64,000 nucleotides of DNA from Vibrio scophthalmi LMG 19158 (GTDB lineage Bacteria > Pseudomonadota > Gammaproteobacteria > Enterobacterales > Vibrionaceae). A program made the translations under genes and the position numbers. The notes under the pieces were generated by a model that made no database searches, had not been told where the DNA came from, and saw only the letters and a program-made list of their open reading frames with translations. Location of the stretch: contig NZ_AFWE01000182.1 in the NCBI RefSeq assembly GCF_000222585.1, positions 1 to 64,000 of the forward strand. The letters run 5' to 3'. Position 1 is the first letter of the stretch. Each line of letters begins with the position of its first letter. This document shows, piece by piece, positions 28,211 through 37,230 of this stretch.

Positions 28211-30836
28211 TTCTACGTCTTCGCAACCTTCTTATTCTCCCGATGTGAAGCGCAATAAGGGTATTTCCCCCTTATGGATTTTGCCTATTATCACCATGTT
28301 ATTAGCAGGATGGTTGGTCTTTAAGGCGGTCCACGATGCTGGGCAAAAGGTGAAAATTCACTTTTCTGATGCGCAAGGACTGATTGCAGGCCGTACAACG
28401 GTTCGTTATCAAGGCTTAGAAGTGGGTATGGTTCGCTCAATCAATTTGAGTGAAGATCTGCAAAGTATCTATGTGGAAGCGGATATTTACCCAGAAGCGA
28501 CCAAGTTGCTCTCTGATAAAACCCGCTTTTGGATGGTCAAACCGACGGCAACTCTCTCTGGCATTTCAGGTTTAGACGCTTTGGTTTCGGGTAACTACAT
28601 AGCGATTCAGCCGAGTGAGCAGAAAGGAAAATTTGAGACTGACTTCGTTGCGCTCGACAGCGCTCCGGCAGATCTCTATGCCAGTGAAGGGTTAAACATC
28701 CGGTTAAAAGCTCGAGATTTAGGTGGTATTTCGATCGGCTCTCAAATCGTCTACCGTAAGATTCCTATTGGTGAGGTGTACGCTTATCAGCTTGATAAAG
28801 AAAACAAAAACGTCATTATTCAAGCTTCGATTAAAGACGAATACCGCACCATCATCACCGATGAAAGTCGCTTTTGGAATGTGAGTGGTATTGGTGCCAG
28901 CATCGGATTCTCTGGTGTCGATGTTCGTTTAGAAAGCTTAGCTGCGCTCATTGGCGGCTCAATTGCGGTGGATTCACCAGATCGAGGCGAACAAGTAAAA
29001 AACAATCAACAATTTAAACTTTACCCAGATTTGAAAACGGCTGGTCGCGGTATTCCGATTGATATCGTGTTACCGGATGACAATAAAATTAGCCCGTCGG
29101 GCGCCCCTATCATGTACCGCGGCTTAGAAGTTGGTCAAATTACCGACTTGCAGCTTAACAAAGACCAACAGCAGATCATCGCTTCGGCGGCAATCCAACC
29201 TGCGTTTAGCGATATGCTAACCGAAGGTAGCCGTTTCATTCTTGAAGAAGCTGAAGTCTCTCTGTCTGGAGTAGAAAACCTCGGTAACTTAGTGAAAGGT
29301 AACTTTTTAACCATCGTACCGGGTGAAGGGGTCAAAGCGCGAGATTTTACCGCCATCCGTAAAAATGAATTCAACAAACAGCAAGCAAAATCTATAGCAA
29401 TACAACTCACCGCCGATAACTCATATGGTTTAGATCAAGGGGCTAAGGTTCTTTATCGCGGCATTGCCGTTGGTGAGGTTACCCGCGTGCAGCTTGATCA
29501 GGAACTGGTACGATTTGATGTCCTCGTCGATAAGCGTTACGAAACATTGATTAAGTCGCAAAATCGCTTTTTCGTCACTGGCAGTGCTAGCGCGGAGTTA
29601 ACCGAGTCTGGCTTGAACATTACCGTTCCGCCAGCAAAGCAGTTATTAGCAGGTTCAATCAGCTTTGTGAGTGAAGGTAAGCAAAAGACCAACTCAGAAT
29701 ACAAGCTGTATCAAAATCGCTCATTAGCGGAGTTAGCCAAATACAACTTATCTGGGTCACACAAGTTAGTTTTAGTTGCTGATGAATTACCCGCCATTTC
29801 AAAGGGTAGCCCTCTACTCTACCGCAACTTGCAAGTGGGTAGTGTGTCAGACTTTAAGCTCAATAATGACCATGTTCGAGTGACCGTCAGTATTGAAAAC
29901 CAATACAAACATCTGCTAACACCACAAACCGTTTTTTGGAATCGCTCTGGTATTGAAGTCGATGCCAGTTTAGCGGGTGTTAGTATTAAGGCCGACCCAA
30001 TCAAAACCCTGATCAAAGGCGGGATTGCTTTTGATTCACTGCCAGGAATTGAAAATCGTCACGATGAGCAATGGCTGCTCTACAAGAACTTTAAGAGCGC
30101 GCGTAAATCTGGCTACGCGATTACTTTAACAGCCTCAGGCAGTAGCAACGTGAAAGTTGGTACTGCGATCAAATACAACAGCATCAAAGTCGGAGAAGTC
30201 GTCGATGTGCTACCCGACTTCAGCCAGAATGATGTGATAGTCAAAGCTCGTATCTTGCCTGAATACGCTTTACAAGTCGCACGCCAAGGCGCGTATTTCT
30301 GGGTACCTCAAGCAGAGCTTGGCTTAGCTGGAGTGAAAAACCTTGAAAGCATTCTTAGCCAATCAATCAATGTCTCGGTTGGCAAAGGTGCACAGGCCGA
30401 TCAGTTTGAATTACATCAGCAAGCGCAAACCGTCAATGGTGTTCGCTTTACACTACAGAGCGAGACTCGTGGCTCTGTCACAGAAGGTACACCGGTGCTT
30501 TATCGCGAAATGGAAGTTGGCCATGTCGTCAGTGTTGAGCTTGGCGAGTTTGCTGACCGCGTGATCACCACCATCAACATTGATGCAGAATATGCCTATT
30601 TGGTTCGTCAAAATAGCGTATTTTGGAATACCTCAGGGGTCGATGTATCAATCGGCATTACCGGGGCGAACATTAAAGCAGGTACATTTGATAGTTTAGT
30701 TCGCGGCGGCATCACATTTGCGACGCCTGAGCAAAAGCAACTACAAGCCATCGCGAAACAAGGACAAGCTTTCTACCTCTATCCTCAACCTGAAGAAGGC
30801 TGGAAGCAGTGGCGTACTGCAATTCCTAAACCCTAA
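28203..30836 (+). CDS. letB: LetB, multi-MCE-domain intermembrane lipid tunnel
   Basis: Periplasmic hexameric tunnel that carries phospholipids between inner and outer membranes. The 877-residue product equals the E. coli LetB length. One N-terminal membrane helix (about 22-38, ISPLWILPIITMLLAGW) is followed by seven MCE repeats, each with a recurrent G..V.YRG..VG.V motif (for example VRYQGLEVGMV, VYRKIPIGEV, MYRGLEVGQI, LYRGIAVGEV, LYRNLQVGSV, KYNSIKVGEV, LYREMEVGHV). No repeat is missing. It is followed by a strong terminator before rsmF. Confidence 0.97.
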   Translation: MSNSTSSQPSYSPDVKRNKGISPLWILPIITMLLAGWLVFKAVHDAGQKVKIHFSDAQGLIAGRTTVRYQGLEVGMVRSINLSEDLQSIYVEADIYPEATKLLSDKTRFWMVKPTATLSGISGLDALVSGNYIAIQPSEQKGKFETDFVALDSAPADLYASEGLNIRLKARDLGGISIGSQIVYRKIPIGEVYAYQLDKENKNVIIQASIKDEYRTIITDESRFWNVSGIGASIGFSGVDVRLESLAALIGGSIAVDSPDRGEQVKNNQQFKLYPDLKTAGRGIPIDIVLPDDNKISPSGAPIMYRGLEVGQITDLQLNKDQQQIIASAAIQPAFSDMLTEGSRFILEEAEVSLSGVENLGNLVKGNFLTIVPGEGVKARDFTAIRKNEFNKQQAKSIAIQLTADNSYGLDQGAKVLYRGIAVGEVTRVQLDQELVRFDVLVDKRYETLIKSQNRFFVTGSASAELTESGLNITVPPAKQLLAGSISFVSEGKQKTNSEYKLYQNRSLAELAKYNLSGSHKLVLVADELPAISKGSPLLYRNLQVGSVSDFKLNNDHVRVTVSIENQYKHLLTPQTVFWNRSGIEVDASLAGVSIKADPIKTLIKGGIAFDSLPGIENRHDEQWLLYKNFKSARKSGYAITLTASGSSNVKVGTAIKYNSIKVGEVVDVLPDFSQNDVIVKARILPEYALQVARQGAYFWVPQAELGLAGVKNLESILSQSINVSVGKGAQADQFELHQQAQTVNGVRFTLQSETRGSVTEGTPVLYREMEVGHVVSVELGEFADRVITTINIDAEYAYLVRQNSVFWNTSGVDVSIGITGANIKAGTFDSLVRGGITFATPEQKQLQAIAKQGQAFYLYPQPEEGWKQWRTAIPKP

Positions 30837-30850
30837 CCCGACTTGATTAA

Positions 30851-30876
30851 AACGCAGCCTACGCTGCGTTTTTTTT
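30851..30876 (+). terminator. intrinsic terminator after letB
   Basis: AACGCAGC / GCTGCGTT stem with an eight-T run, 14 bp past the letB stop. Confidence 0.9.
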
Positions 30877-30978
30877 CATCACGCTACCTGCAATTGTGTT
30901 GCTATCCCCCGCTGATGCTCGCGCAGCCATATAGTAAAGGTTATAATCGCGCTAATTTTTCCCCGTCGAGATAGAACA

Positions 30979-32400
30979 TTGCATCAGAACGTATATCTAC
31001 CTGAAGAGTTTCTTGCTGAAATGGCAGCGATTCTTCCTAGCCATCTAACGATGGCAGACTTTATCGCCGCTTGCCAACGCCCACTACGCAAAAGTGTTCG
31101 CGTAAACACGTTGAAACTCTCCGTTGAAGAGTTTAAACAGCGCGCTGCGAGCAAAGGCTGGCAATTATACCCGGTGCCATGGTGTGACGAAGGTTTTTGG
31201 ATTGAAGCCGATGAATCGGTTGTGCCACTTGGTAATACCGCTGAACACATGACGGGATTGTTCTATATTCAAGAAGCCAGCTCAATGATGCCTGTCTCTG
31301 CACTTTTTATGGGTGAATCATCATACAATGCCGTTTTGGATATGGCGGCTGCGCCAGGATCAAAAACCACTCAAGTTGCAGCCTGTATGAACAACGATGG
31401 TATATTGATCGCTAACGAGTTTTCAGCAAGCCGAGTCAAAGTACTGCATGCCAACATCGAACGTTGTGGCGTAAGAAATACGGCACTTAGCAACTATGAT
31501 GGTCGTGTATTTGGAGCTTGGTTACCAGAGCACTTCGACGCAGTGTTAATCGACGCGCCTTGTTCTGGTGAAGGCACGGTACGTAAAGATGCTGACGCAA
31601 TGAAAAACTGGAACAAAGCGTCTGTCATTTCCATCTCTGATACACAGAAAGACCTGATTGAAAGTGCATTCCATGCCCTTAAACCAGGTGGTGTAATGGT
31701 CTACTCAACTTGTACCCTGAGTATCGAAGAGAACCAACAAGTTTGTCACCACCTCAAAGACACATTTGGTGATTTAGTTGCGTTTGATAGCTTAAAAGAT
31801 CTCTTCCCTGAGGCAGAAAAGGCCATCACAGAAGAAGGCTTCCTGCATATTTTCCCACAGGTCTATGACTGCGAAGGCTTCTTTGTCGCCCGAATTCGTA
31901 AACTGGGCTCAGCTCCGGCACCTGAAGTTAAAAAGCGCCTTGGTAAGTTCCCATTTAGCAAAGCCAATGACAAAACTCAGCAAGATATTGCCACTCAATT
32001 GTTTGACGCCTTAAACATTGAACTACCAGCACAAACGCAGGTTTGGTTGCGTGACAACGATGTATGGCTTTTCCCAGCAGCACTCGAACCGATGCTAAGT
32101 GAATTCAAATTCTCTCGAATGGGGATCAAAATCGCTGAAGCGCATAAAAAAGGTTATCGCTGGCAGCATCAAGTTGCCACCACGCTTGCAACTGGCAGTG
32201 AAGCTAATTGCGTAGCACTTTCGATTGATGACGCTCGTGAATGGTTTATGGGACGTGATGTGAGACCAGAGGCACAGCCTAGTAAAGGCGAAGTGATCGT
32301 AACTTACGCTAACGATGTGATTGGACTAGGAAAATGGGTCGGTAATCGCGTGAAAAATGGTTTACCACGTGAATTAGTGCGCGATAAAAACCTGTTTTAA
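30979..32400 (+). CDS. rsmF: 16S rRNA (cytosine-1407-C5)-methyltransferase RsmF
   Basis: Methylates C1407 of 16S rRNA in the 30S subunit. The 473-residue product aligns from its first residues with E. coli RsmF, which supports the TTG start at 30979. It has an N1 region (CQRPLRKSVRVNTLK), SAM-binding DMAAAPGSKT (121-130), the DAPCSGEG motif (Cys195) and catalytic Cys245 in YSTCTLS, plus a C-terminal PUA-like domain. Same order letA-letB-rsmF as E. coli yebS-yebT-yebU, but separated here by a terminator. Confidence 0.96.
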   Translation: MHQNVYLPEEFLAEMAAILPSHLTMADFIAACQRPLRKSVRVNTLKLSVEEFKQRAASKGWQLYPVPWCDEGFWIEADESVVPLGNTAEHMTGLFYIQEASSMMPVSALFMGESSYNAVLDMAAAPGSKTTQVAACMNNDGILIANEFSASRVKVLHANIERCGVRNTALSNYDGRVFGAWLPEHFDAVLIDAPCSGEGTVRKDADAMKNWNKASVISISDTQKDLIESAFHALKPGGVMVYSTCTLSIEENQQVCHHLKDTFGDLVAFDSLKDLFPEAEKAITEEGFLHIFPQVYDCEGFFVARIRKLGSAPAPEVKKRLGKFPFSKANDKTQQDIATQLFDALNIELPAQTQVWLRDNDVWLFPAALEPMLSEFKFSRMGIKIAEAHKKGYRWQHQVATTLATGSEANCVALSIDDAREWFMGRDVRPEAQPSKGEVIVTYANDVIGLGKWVGNRVKNGLPRELVRDKNLF

Positions 32401-32529
32401 TTGGGGTGAAGTTAGTAGCAAATTCCAGCCAAAACTCGCTAAAACGGAATAATGCACTACAATTAACTCTATCAATAGACATTTAATATCAAGCAGTTAG
32501 CGCAGGCTCAGAAAAGAGCCCTTCCCCTA

Positions 32530-32565
32530 GGCCCGGATCGGGATAAGATCTGGGCCTTTTCTTTT
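32530..32565 (+). terminator. intrinsic terminator of rsmF
   Basis: GGCCCGGATC / GATCTGGGCC stem (one G-T pair) followed by TTTTCTTTT. It sits between convergent rsmF and the cvfB-like gene. Confidence 0.8.
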
Positions 32566-32576
32566 AGAGGGATGCT

Positions 32577-33410
32577 TTAGCTTAAGCGAATGCCATCTTT
32601 TTCGATGATAATTTTACCCGCTTTATAAAGACCACCGATGGTTTTCTTAAAGGTGCCTTTACTGGTACGAAACGCTGAAAAGATCGCTTCAGGTGTCGAT
32701 TTATCATTAAGCGGAAGAAAGCCGTCTTTCTTTTCAAGTAGCTCGATAATACGAGTACTCAAGTCATCCATCTTAGCGACACCAATTTTTTGCAAAGACA
32801 AATCGATTTTGCCGTCTGCACGAACCGCTTTCACGTAACCTTTTAATTCCTTGCCAACAAACAGTTTGCCGAACACATCAGAACTGAAGATCATGCCCCA
32901 GTGTTCACCGTTCACAATCGCTTTGTAACCTAGCTCACTACGTTCTGCAATCAGAAGGTCAACTTGCTGGTTTGCTTCGTAGTTTGCCGGTGTTTTATCA
33001 AGCCACTTGTTAAATTTGGTCGTGCCAACAATACGGCCTGACGCTTTGTCTGTGTAGACGTACACCAAAATCGATTGACCTTCAACCAAACGGCCACGCT
33101 GCTCACTGTATGGGATAAGAAGATCTTTATCTTTTACGCCCCAGCTTGCAAAAGCACCGGTGCTGTTCACACCTTGGATTTTCATCAAACCCCATTGGCC
33201 CACTTGAGCAATCGGTGTTTCAGTCGTCGCAGCGATATGGTTGTCAGAATCAAAATACAAAAATGCATCAATAAACTGACCTACTTCAATTCCTTCCGGC
33301 GCAAGGCGATTTGGTAGCATAGTGGTGCCGTACTCACCTGCATCAAGAAAGACACCAAACTCTGCTTTTTTGACAACTTCTAGGTGGTTTATTTGACCTA
33401 CATTAATCAT
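32577..33410 (-). CDS. S1-domain RNA-binding protein, CvfB/YitL family
   Basis: A 277-residue cytoplasmic protein of the CvfB type: tandem S1-like OB folds (first about residues 1-60, with VVKKAEFGVFLDAGEYG; further copies around 65-130 and 145-215) and a C-terminal winged helix (about 222-277, ending KAGKIIIEKDGIRL). Homologues affect virulence factor expression in Staphylococcus; the role in Vibrio is unknown. The ATG at 33410 gives the family N-terminus MINVGQINHLEV; an upstream in-frame start adds seven unsupported residues. Divergent from the next gene. Confidence 0.88.
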   Translation of the reverse strand: MINVGQINHLEVVKKAEFGVFLDAGEYGTTMLPNRLAPEGIEVGQFIDAFLYFDSDNHIAATTETPIAQVGQWGLMKIQGVNSTGAFASWGVKDKDLLIPYSEQRGRLVEGQSILVYVYTDKASGRIVGTTKFNKWLDKTPANYEANQQVDLLIAERSELGYKAIVNGEHWGMIFSSDVFGKLFVGKELKGYVKAVRADGKIDLSLQKIGVAKMDDLSTRIIELLEKKDGFLPLNDKSTPEAIFSAFRTSKGTFKKTIGGLYKAGKIIIEKDGIRLS

Positions 33411-33510
33411 CGTATTTTTTCTCTGTAACACTTAATTGGGGGCGATTATAGCGAAACTCTGATATGCTTGCGCCAGATAATTAGAACTTTTTTCCTCTCG
33501 GAGCTTTCTC

Positions 33511-34881
33511 TTGATTACCGTTGATAAGCTAGACGGCATCACCCTCAAGATTTCCCACTCGATGGCGTCCAGCAAGAAGGCCGATCTTGACCTCTATTTT
33601 TTCGTGCCTGGTGAGTTGGGACTCAGTCCTGACGTATTAAAAGAAACCGAATTCTACTACGAATCGATTGTGCAAAAACGCGCGTACTACAGTGATAAAA
33701 CCCTGTTGCCATTGGTACACAGTCGCTTAGCAAAACGTGGTCGCCTATCTTCAACACAATATCGTGTCAGCTTGAGTTTGTTCGCCTATCAATATGTGAT
33801 TGCATTAGATAAAGCGGTTAGCGAACTCAACAAACACGATCGTGAATCCGTCACCGATGAAGAGATTGATGCGGTTATCGAGCTGGCGATTGACATATTA
33901 AAAAAACTGCGCCGAGCCATTCCATATGAAGAGAACTTAAAACGCTACTACGCCAATATTGATAACTATCTCTCTTGGTACACCGAGCAAAAGTTTCTCT
34001 CACTGGTTGCCCACATGTCTCGTGATGGTGAATATAAAACCTTAAAAGAGCGTTTAATTATCATCGTCGAAAAAGAGAAAGCCCACCGTAAGCTTAATAA
34101 TTATAACTCTGCTACCACACGTGACGATGTCACGCGAATGAGTAATAAAATGCGCTTACTACGCCGTTTGATCGAACATCCGATCGTTCTCAAAGAACGC
34201 ACGACGTCACTGGGTAAAAACATGAAGCGCGTAGTGAAAGGGATCGCAACCGGCTTTGTGATGGTTTTCGTTACCAGCACCGCAATTCTTGCTCGTGATT
34301 ACTGGGGGGAGATCACCGCGTCATTTATCATCGCGATGTCTTTTGTTTATGCATTACGCGAGATCTTTAAAGATGACTTACGTGATGTTTTATGGCGCTG
34401 GTTCCGTAAGGGTAAACCGAAATGGCGTCGCCGTTACATCGACCCAACCACCAATAAGACGGTTGGGCAAAAGACCGAATGGCTCGATTACACTCAATTG
34501 AATAAACTGCCTGATCGCATTCAATTTGTCCGTAAAAAGCGTACCGCACAGCGTGAAGAACAGATTTTGCATTATCGTTCACATGTCGAAATGGCCACAT
34601 CTAAGTTCATGAGTGGTTATGAAGAAACGCGTGAATCTATGATGATCAGTATGCGCCCTCTTACCCGCTTAATGGATAAAGGTTCAAACAAAGTCTATCT
34701 ATTGAATAATGGACAAGTCAGCCGTGAATCGGTAGAGAAGCGTCATCTGATCAACCTAATCGCGCGAGAAAATCGTTATGATGGCAAACCACGTTATTTC
34801 CGTTGGAAAATCGTTATGAATCGTTCAAAAATCGTGGCGATTGAAAAAATCGACGTCGACCCGAACATTCCGCTACCTTAA
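33511..34881 (+). CDS. membrane protein of unknown function
   Basis: A 456-residue protein that I do not recognise. Starts with TTG, eight bases after a GGAG ribosome binding site. The N-terminal 230 residues are charged and mostly helical. About residues 245-285 hold two adjacent hydrophobic segments (GFVMVFVTSTAIL and ASFIIAMSFVYAL). The C-terminal 170 residues are highly basic (RKGKPKWRRRYI) with strand-like segments. Probably an inner-membrane protein with both large domains in the cytoplasm (inference). The 3' end overlaps the convergent DUF4442 gene by 4 bp. A perfect matS site is embedded in its coding sequence. Confidence 0.8.
   Translation: MITVDKLDGITLKISHSMASSKKADLDLYFFVPGELGLSPDVLKETEFYYESIVQKRAYYSDKTLLPLVHSRLAKRGRLSSTQYRVSLSLFAYQYVIALDKAVSELNKHDRESVTDEEIDAVIELAIDILKKLRRAIPYEENLKRYYANIDNYLSWYTEQKFLSLVAHMSRDGEYKTLKERLIIIVEKEKAHRKLNNYNSATTRDDVTRMSNKMRLLRRLIEHPIVLKERTTSLGKNMKRVVKGIATGFVMVFVTSTAILARDYWGEITASFIIAMSFVYALREIFKDDLRDVLWRWFRKGKPKWRRRYIDPTTNKTVGQKTEWLDYTQLNKLPDRIQFVRKKRTAQREEQILHYRSHVEMATSKFMSGYEETRESMMISMRPLTRLMDKGSNKVYLLNNGQVSRESVEKRHLINLIARENRYDGKPRYFRWKIVMNRSKIVAIEKIDVDPNIPLP
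34121..34133. other. matS site (perfect consensus)
   Basis: GTGACGATGTCAC fits GTGACRNYGTCAC exactly. It is read through in the coding frame as part of RDDVTR of the unknown membrane protein. Confidence 0.85.
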
Positions 34882-35357
34882 CGTGCGCTCTTTTTTATAG
34901 ACAGTGTTAATTGAAATATCGCCATTGGCTCATCACCATGCAGTGTTGGGCAAGTGGCGATAATCGTAACGGGTTGATTGATTCGCTCTCCGCTCTCAAT
35001 CGCTTGATCCAACATTTCATCTATCAGCGCACCATCTTGACAAGTAAACAGCACGTCGGCTTCTGGGCGCTTTAAAAAATCCGCTTGTACTGATTTAAAC
35101 GCCAATGATATTCGCTCCCCCCGTGCCTGACTTTTGCTCATCGCCATAAAACCACCCGCCACATCAGCCCCAACCGCCAATACACCAAAATAAAGACTAT
35201 TGAGATGGTTTTTGTTACGCCTTTTGAACGGAATAACAACTTCAACTTTGTTCTCATCAAGGCTAATAATGTTCGGCCGACAATAATAAATCAGCGGCAC
35301 TTTGAAAAAGCCAAATAATTTGAGATATAGGTTCGCTTTACGTAGTGGCGAAATCAT
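34878..35357 (-). CDS. DUF4442 family hotdog-fold protein (putative thioesterase)
   Basis: A 159-residue protein with the hotdog-like DUF4442 pattern: NHLNSLYFGVLAVGADVAGG in the region where related acyl-CoA thioesterases carry the active-site helix. Substrate unknown. The ATG at 35357 is favoured because GAGG lies six bases before it; an in-frame GTG at 35369 is also possible. Convergent with, and overlapping by 4 bp, the membrane protein gene to its left. No terminator hairpin separates the two. Confidence 0.8.
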   Translation of the reverse strand: MISPLRKANLYLKLFGFFKVPLIYYCRPNIISLDENKVEVVIPFKRRNKNHLNSLYFGVLAVGADVAGGFMAMSKSQARGERISLAFKSVQADFLKRPEADVLFTCQDGALIDEMLDQAIESGERINQPVTIIATCPTLHGDEPMAIFQLTLSIKKSAR

Positions 35358-35470
35358 CATAATCCTCACAACCGACTGGTCTGACGTGTTTCAACATGCC
35401 TTAATTAAATGTCGTCGCCGCTCAAAGTCAACATTGTATTAACAATTATGAGATTTACCACCATTTAAAG

Positions 35471-35483
35471 GTTACATTGTCAC
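35471..35483. other. near-match matS site
   Basis: GTTACATTGTCAC differs from GTGACRNYGTCAC only at position 3. It lies in the divergent region upstream of the DAHP synthase gene. Whether MatP binds it is not known. Confidence 0.35.
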
Positions 35484-35605
35484 CCCGTTATGGTTACTTT
35501 ATTTACTTCGTTATAAGTTAAAGCTTAAGAATTTGTATAATAGGTTTATTCCTTATTGCGTTTCCGTTATCTTTACCGCTTCGCAATAAAAGAATAGGCT
35601 GTGGT

Positions 35606-36661
35606 ATGCCACTTAAAACCGACGAACTAAGAACCCAACCATTGGGACCAATGCCAGCTCCAGTAGAGTTGAGTAACGCTTACCCAATCACGGACGACGT
35701 TGCAGATCGCATAGCTCATTCTCGCCGCCAAATTGAACGCATTCTTAATGGCCAAGACAAACACCGTTTGCTGGTAATTGTCGGCCCATGTTCTGTTCAC
35801 GATACTGAAGCGGCGCTTGATTACGCTAATCGACTCGCAGCAATTCAAGAACTATACAAAGATGAACTCTTTGTTGTGATGCGCACGTATTTTGAAAAGC
35901 CGCGCACTGTCGTAGGTTGGAAAGGTCTGATTACCGATCCTAACTTAGATGGTTCATACGCGTTAGAAACTGGTTTGCACAAAGCTCGTAAACTATTGCT
36001 CGATATCAACAAGCTTGGCTTAGCGACCGCAACCGAGTTTCTTGATATGGTTACTGGCCAATACATTTCTGATTTGATCACTTGGGGTGCCATTGGCGCA
36101 CGTACCACGGAATCACAAATCCACCGAGAGATGGCATCGGCATTGTCTTGCCCAGTTGGCTTCAAAAATGGCACGAATGGTAATATTAAGATCGCCATCG
36201 ATGCAATTCGAGCTTCAAAAGCGTCACATTATTTCTATTCCCCCGATAAAAATGGTCGAATGACAGTTTATCGCACCAGCGGTAATCCATTTGGACACGT
36301 CATTTTACGTGGTGGTGAGCAAGGAACGAACTTTGACGCAAAATCGGTTGAAGCCGCTTGCAAACAACTAGAAGAATTCGATTTACCACAACGACTTGTG
36401 GTAGATTTCAGCCATGCAAACTGCCAGAAAGAGCATCGCAAACAAATCGATGTCGCTCAAGACATCTGCGAGCAAATCAAATCTGGTAGTACTTTCATCG
36501 CCGGCATTATGGCGGAAAGTTTTATTGTCGAAGGCAACCAACCTATGGATGACCTGACTGCCCTTACCTACGGCAAGTCTATTACCGATCCATGTTTAAG
36601 TTGGGAAGACACAGCGAACATGTTGGAACTATTGGCGAACGCAGTAAAAGCACGCCCATAA
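35606..36661 (+). CDS. 3-deoxy-7-phosphoheptulonate (DAHP) synthase, class I
   Basis: First enzyme of the shikimate pathway: condenses phosphoenolpyruvate with erythrose 4-phosphate. The 351-residue product has the metal and substrate motifs of the AroFGH family (GPCSVHD, KPRTVVGWKG, GARTTESQ, GFKNGT, DFSHAN). Compared from memory with the E. coli isozymes it is closer to AroH (MRTYFEKPRTVVGW, ATEFLDMVTGQ, NCQKEHR) than to AroG or AroF, so tryptophan sensitivity is possible; databases may nevertheless label it AroG. A TATAAT lies at 35536-35541. No clear TrpR or TyrR box seen. Confidence 0.95.
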   Translation: MPLKTDELRTQPLGPMPAPVELSNAYPITDDVADRIAHSRRQIERILNGQDKHRLLVIVGPCSVHDTEAALDYANRLAAIQELYKDELFVVMRTYFEKPRTVVGWKGLITDPNLDGSYALETGLHKARKLLLDINKLGLATATEFLDMVTGQYISDLITWGAIGARTTESQIHREMASALSCPVGFKNGTNGNIKIAIDAIRASKASHYFYSPDKNGRMTVYRTSGNPFGHVILRGGEQGTNFDAKSVEAACKQLEEFDLPQRLVVDFSHANCQKEHRKQIDVAQDICEQIKSGSTFIAGIMAESFIVEGNQPMDDLTALTYGKSITDPCLSWEDTANMLELLANAVKARP

Positions 36662-36682
36662 ATTTACTTAGAGGACATCTAC

Positions 36683-37168
36683 ATGCCATCTTTTGATATT
36701 GTTTCTGAGATTGATACCGTTGAATTACGTAATGCGGTAGACAACGCATCACGAGAGCTTACGACTCGTTTTGATTTTAGAAACGTTGATGCTGAATTTG
36801 AGCTACAAAAAGATGAAACAGTAAAACTGAGTGCTGAAGGTGATTTTCAGCTTAAGCAAATGCGCGAAATGCTTCGCGGCCACCTTGCTAAACGTGGTAT
36901 CGATGCGGGTGCTCTAGAATCAAAAGAGCCTGAAGCAACCGGTCGTCGCTGGCATCAAATTATCGTATTCAAACAAGGCATTGATACACCAACAGCAAAA
37001 AAAGTAGTCAAGTCGCTGAAAGACGCCAAGTTAAAAGTACAAGCATCTATCCAAGGTGACAAAGTACGTGTTACTGGCAAAAAGCGTGATGATCTACAAA
37101 CCGCTATCGCACACATCCGTGGCGCAGAACTTGGTCAACCATTCCAGTTTGAGAACTTCCGCGACTAA
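36683..37168 (+). CDS. yajQ: YajQ family nucleotide-binding protein
   Basis: A 161-residue cytoplasmic protein with two ferredoxin-like halves, full length for the family. The N-terminus [11 protein letters not shown] and the FDFR and GRRWHQ segments are typical. In Xanthomonas a YajQ protein binds cyclic di-GMP and modulates transcription; elsewhere the role is unclear. AGAGGA precedes the ATG. It lies 21 bp after the DAHP synthase gene, so the two may share a transcript, closed by a strong terminator. Confidence 0.95.
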   Translation: MPSFDIVSEIDTVELRNAVDNASRELTTRFDFRNVDAEFELQKDETVKLSAEGDFQLKQMREMLRGHLAKRGIDAGALESKEPEATGRRWHQIIVFKQGIDTPTAKKVVKSLKDAKLKVQASIQGDKVRVTGKKRDDLQTAIAHIRGAELGQPFQFENFRD

Positions 37169-37203
37169 CTTAGTCGTAGACTTTGATGACAGTCTTTGAT
37201 TTA

Positions 37204-37228
37204 AAAACCCGCCATTTGGCGGGTTTTA
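37204..37228 (+). terminator. intrinsic terminator of yajQ
   Basis: AAAACCCGCC-ATTT-GGCGGGTTTT stem-loop followed by ATTTTATT. It ends right at the convergent siroheme-synthase-like gene. Confidence 0.88.
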
Positions 37229-37230
37229 TT

